From assembly GCF_000981585.1 (NCBI RefSeq), contig NZ_LN831776.1, forward strand, positions 3,269,187 through 3,333,186: a stretch of 64,000 nucleotides of DNA, read 5' to 3'. This DNA comes from Paenibacillus riograndensis SBR5 (GTDB taxonomy: Bacteria > Bacillota > Bacilli > Paenibacillales > Paenibacillaceae). The position numbers and the translations under genes are program-made. The notes below the pieces were generated by a model that saw only the letters and a list, made by a program, of their open reading frames with translations, was not told where the DNA came from and searched no databases. Numbering within the stretch: position 1 is the first letter of the stretch; each line of letters opens with the position of its first letter. Of the stretch, positions 62,224-64,000 are shown in pieces.

Positions 62224-64000
62224 ATGTTGACAGGAAATACAGCATCTGCCGGAAAAAGGTTGCTCATGTACTGCCTGATCACTGTTTTGTTCGCAGGCCA
62301 GCTAGCGCTGTTTCCGGCTGTCAGTTCGGCTGCGGGGAACCTGGCTGCGGGCAAGACGATGACGGCAAGCTCTGTTGGAGATGTTTATGTTGCGTCCAAT
62401 GCCAGTGACGGCAATCAGGCGACGTATTGGGAGAGCTCCGGCAACGCTTTTCCGGGGTGGCTCAAAGTAGATCTTGGAGCAAGCAGCAGCGTCAATCAGG
62501 TGGTGCTGAAGCTTCCGGCTTCCTGGGAGGCAAGGACCCAAACGCTTTCGATTCAAGGCAGCCCCGACGATTCCTCATACAGCAATCTGGTGTCAGCCGC
62601 TAGCTATACATTCAATCCCTCCAGCGGCTCTAATACGGTAACCATCCATTTCACGGCTGCCACCGCCCGGTACATCAAATTGAATTTCTCAGCAAACACA
62701 GGCTGGCCGGCCGCCCAGGTGTCTGAATTCGAGGTGTATGGCACCACGGCTTCTCCCAATGGAACTTATGAAGCAGAAGCAGCCTCATTATCCGGCGGAG
62801 CCAAAATCAACACCGACCACAGCGGCTATTCCGGTTCGGCTTTTGTTGACGGGTATCTCACACAGGGAGCATCTACTACCTTTACGGTTACCGCCTCTTC
62901 AGCAGGCATCTACGATGCTGCGCTAAGATACGCCAATGCTTCGGGCAGCACCAGAACGCTCAGTGTCTACGTCAACGGCACGAAGGTCAAGCAGACCTCA
63001 CTCGCCAGCCTGGCCAACTGGGATACCTGGTCAACCAAAGTAGAAGCACTCAGCTTGCTATCCGGCACCAACACGATTGCTTACAAATATGATTCCACCG
63101 ATTCCGGCAACGTAAATCTGGACAATTTGCTCCTAACTCCGGGAGTCACACCGACACCAACAGCGACTCCCACGGTAGCGCCAACAGCGACTCCTACAGT
63201 AGCGCCAACAGCAACACCAACACCAACACCAACACCAACAACGACTCCTACGGCAACGCCAACAGCTACGCCATCCGCTTCACCGACAGTTGCTCCAAGT
63301 ACAGGCCCGGGGTCTAATCTGGCGATTGGTAAAAGCATCAGCGCATCGTCCTCCATCTATACGTTTGTGCCAACGAATGCCAATGACGGCGATGTCACCA
63401 CTTACTGGGAAGGCACGGGCGGGAGTTATCCCAATACGCTCAGCGTTAATCTGGGCGCCAATGCCAGCGTGACCTCGGTTGTTGTGAAGCTTAACCCGGC
63501 ATCTATCTGGTCCGCACGCACTCAGACGATTGAGGTGCTTGGGCATAACCAGGCCGCCTCAGCATTCACAAGCCTGGTTCCGCCAGCAGTGTATACCTTT
63601 AATCCGGCCAGCGGCAACTCCGTGACCATTCCGGTCACTGCCACCGTGAGTGAGCTTCAGCTGAAAATCACCGCCAATTCCGGTTCAAGCGCCGGGCAGG
63701 TGGCTGAATTCCAGATTATCGGCACACCGGCGGCCAATCCGGATTTGACGGTAACATCGATGTCCTGGTCACCGTCTGCTCCGGTAGAGACGGATGCCAT
63801 TACATTAACCGCTGCTGTCAAAAACACCGGGACTGCCGTCTCCGCAGCGACAAATGTCAGCTTCTACCTGGGCACAGCCCTGGCAGGAACAGCACCTGTC
63901 GGCGCGCTGGCCGCAGGAGCCTCAAGCAATGTGTCACTTAACATCGGGGCCAAGGAGGCGGCTGCTTATGCGCTCAGCGCCAAGGTCGATGAGGGCAACA
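62224..64000 (+). CDS. Large secreted multidomain carbohydrate-binding protein, partial at the 3' end
   Basis: 592 codons are present and the frame is still open at the window edge. A signal peptide (residues 1-38, hydrophobic LITVLFAGQLALFPAVSS type) is followed by an F5/8 type C (discoidin) domain of about 135 residues, a CBM6-like domain starting GTYEAEAASLSGGAKI, a Thr-Pro linker of about 55 residues, a second F5/8 C domain (SNLAIGKSISASSSIYTF) and the start of a CARDB domain (PDLTVTSMSWSPSAP). Such an array usually carries a glycoside hydrolase or lyase, which would be beyond this window. GGGGAGG precedes ATG. Confidence 0.88.
   Translation, partial: MLTGNTASAGKRLLMYCLITVLFAGQLALFPAVSSAAGNLAAGKTMTASSVGDVYVASNASDGNQATYWESSGNAFPGWLKVDLGASSSVNQVVLKLPASWEARTQTLSIQGSPDDSSYSNLVSAASYTFNPSSGSNTVTIHFTAATARYIKLNFSANTGWPAAQVSEFEVYGTTASPNGTYEAEAASLSGGAKINTDHSGYSGSAFVDGYLTQGASTTFTVTASSAGIYDAALRYANASGSTRTLSVYVNGTKVKQTSLASLANWDTWSTKVEALSLLSGTNTIAYKYDSTDSGNVNLDNLLLTPGVTPTPTATPTVAPTATPTVAPTATPTPTPTPTTTPTATPTATPSASPTVAPSTGPGSNLAIGKSISASSSIYTFVPTNANDGDVTTYWEGTGGSYPNTLSVNLGANASVTSVVVKLNPASIWSARTQTIEVLGHNQAASAFTSLVPPAVYTFNPASGNSVTIPVTATVSELQLKITANSGSSAGQVAEFQIIGTPAANPDLTVTSMSWSPSAPVETDAITLTAAVKNTGTAVSAATNVSFYLGTALAGTAPVGALAAGASSNVSLNIGAKEAAAYALSAKVDEGN

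Noticed and set aside
63081..63356. Minus-strand frame rich in Gly-Val repeats
   Set aside because: It is the complement of the Thr-Pro linker of the secreted protein.

Overview
The window is a stretch of chromosome from a Firmicute, most likely a Paenibacillus. The basis is the moderate GC content, strong AGGAGG-type ribosome binding sites with frequent GTG and TTG starts, and a typical gene set: GH51, GH9 and CE7 carbohydrate enzymes, Amj lipid II flippase, CidA/CidB, HypR/HypO, RelP, ECF sigma with a membrane partner, and a secreted F5/8-CBM-CARDB protein. No rRNA, tRNA, complete insertion sequence or CRISPR array was found. The genus is an inference from gene content and style, not from a marker gene.

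Layout. 1-6.8 kb: unlinked metabolic genes (PNPOx-like, Rieske oxygenase, J-domain-like membrane protein, pdxK) and an ECF sigma/membrane-partner pair whose sigma start follows a run of 12 G. 6.9-11.5 kb: two glycosyltransferases and an SGNH hydrolase around the first copy of a dispersed intergenic repeat. 11-13.5 kb: a divergent sugar-epimerase/CE7 esterase pair with a cre-like site. 13.5-20.3 kb: LtrA, YkvA, the redox pair hypR/hypO, cidAB, and a GH51 arabinofuranosidase divergent from an ArsR-type regulator with an unusual C-terminal domain. 20.3-27.4 kb: small proteins, TetR/hydrolase, DUF4362, Nudix, DUF2809, Amj and a secreted coiled-coil protein behind a structured leader.

27.7-35.1 kb is the most unusual region: a tight operon, mostly with 4-base overlaps, encoding a KAS III/OleA-like enzyme, ATP-grasp ligase, OleD-like reductase, lactonase-like MBL hydrolase, PaaK/F390-synthetase-like adenylating enzyme, GNAT-like acyltransferase and SDR. 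It has the parts for condensing, reducing, activating and conjugating acyl chains, and I cannot match it to a named pathway.

35-50 kb: signal peptidase, nucleotide signalling genes (HD-GYP, RelP, a Cache-like diguanylate cyclase), GH9, HAD, a cupin, several decayed gene remnants, a second copy of the dispersed repeat (about 93% identical over 278 bp by hand alignment), a yhdH/TetR pair with a readable promoter-operator, and an ACT-type malic enzyme. 50-54.5 kb: kinase-like ATPase, GNAT, a three-gene ABC-2 exporter, a possible small RNA, and a 51-bp tandem array alternating two unit types. 54.6-56.2 kb: an AT-rich TetR/ketopantoate-reductase-like pair, probably acquired. 56.4-64 kb: DinB, an SgrR-type regulator, DUF4173 membrane protein, Crp/Fnr regulator, DUF4256, and the 5' part of a large secreted carbohydrate-binding protein that runs off the window.
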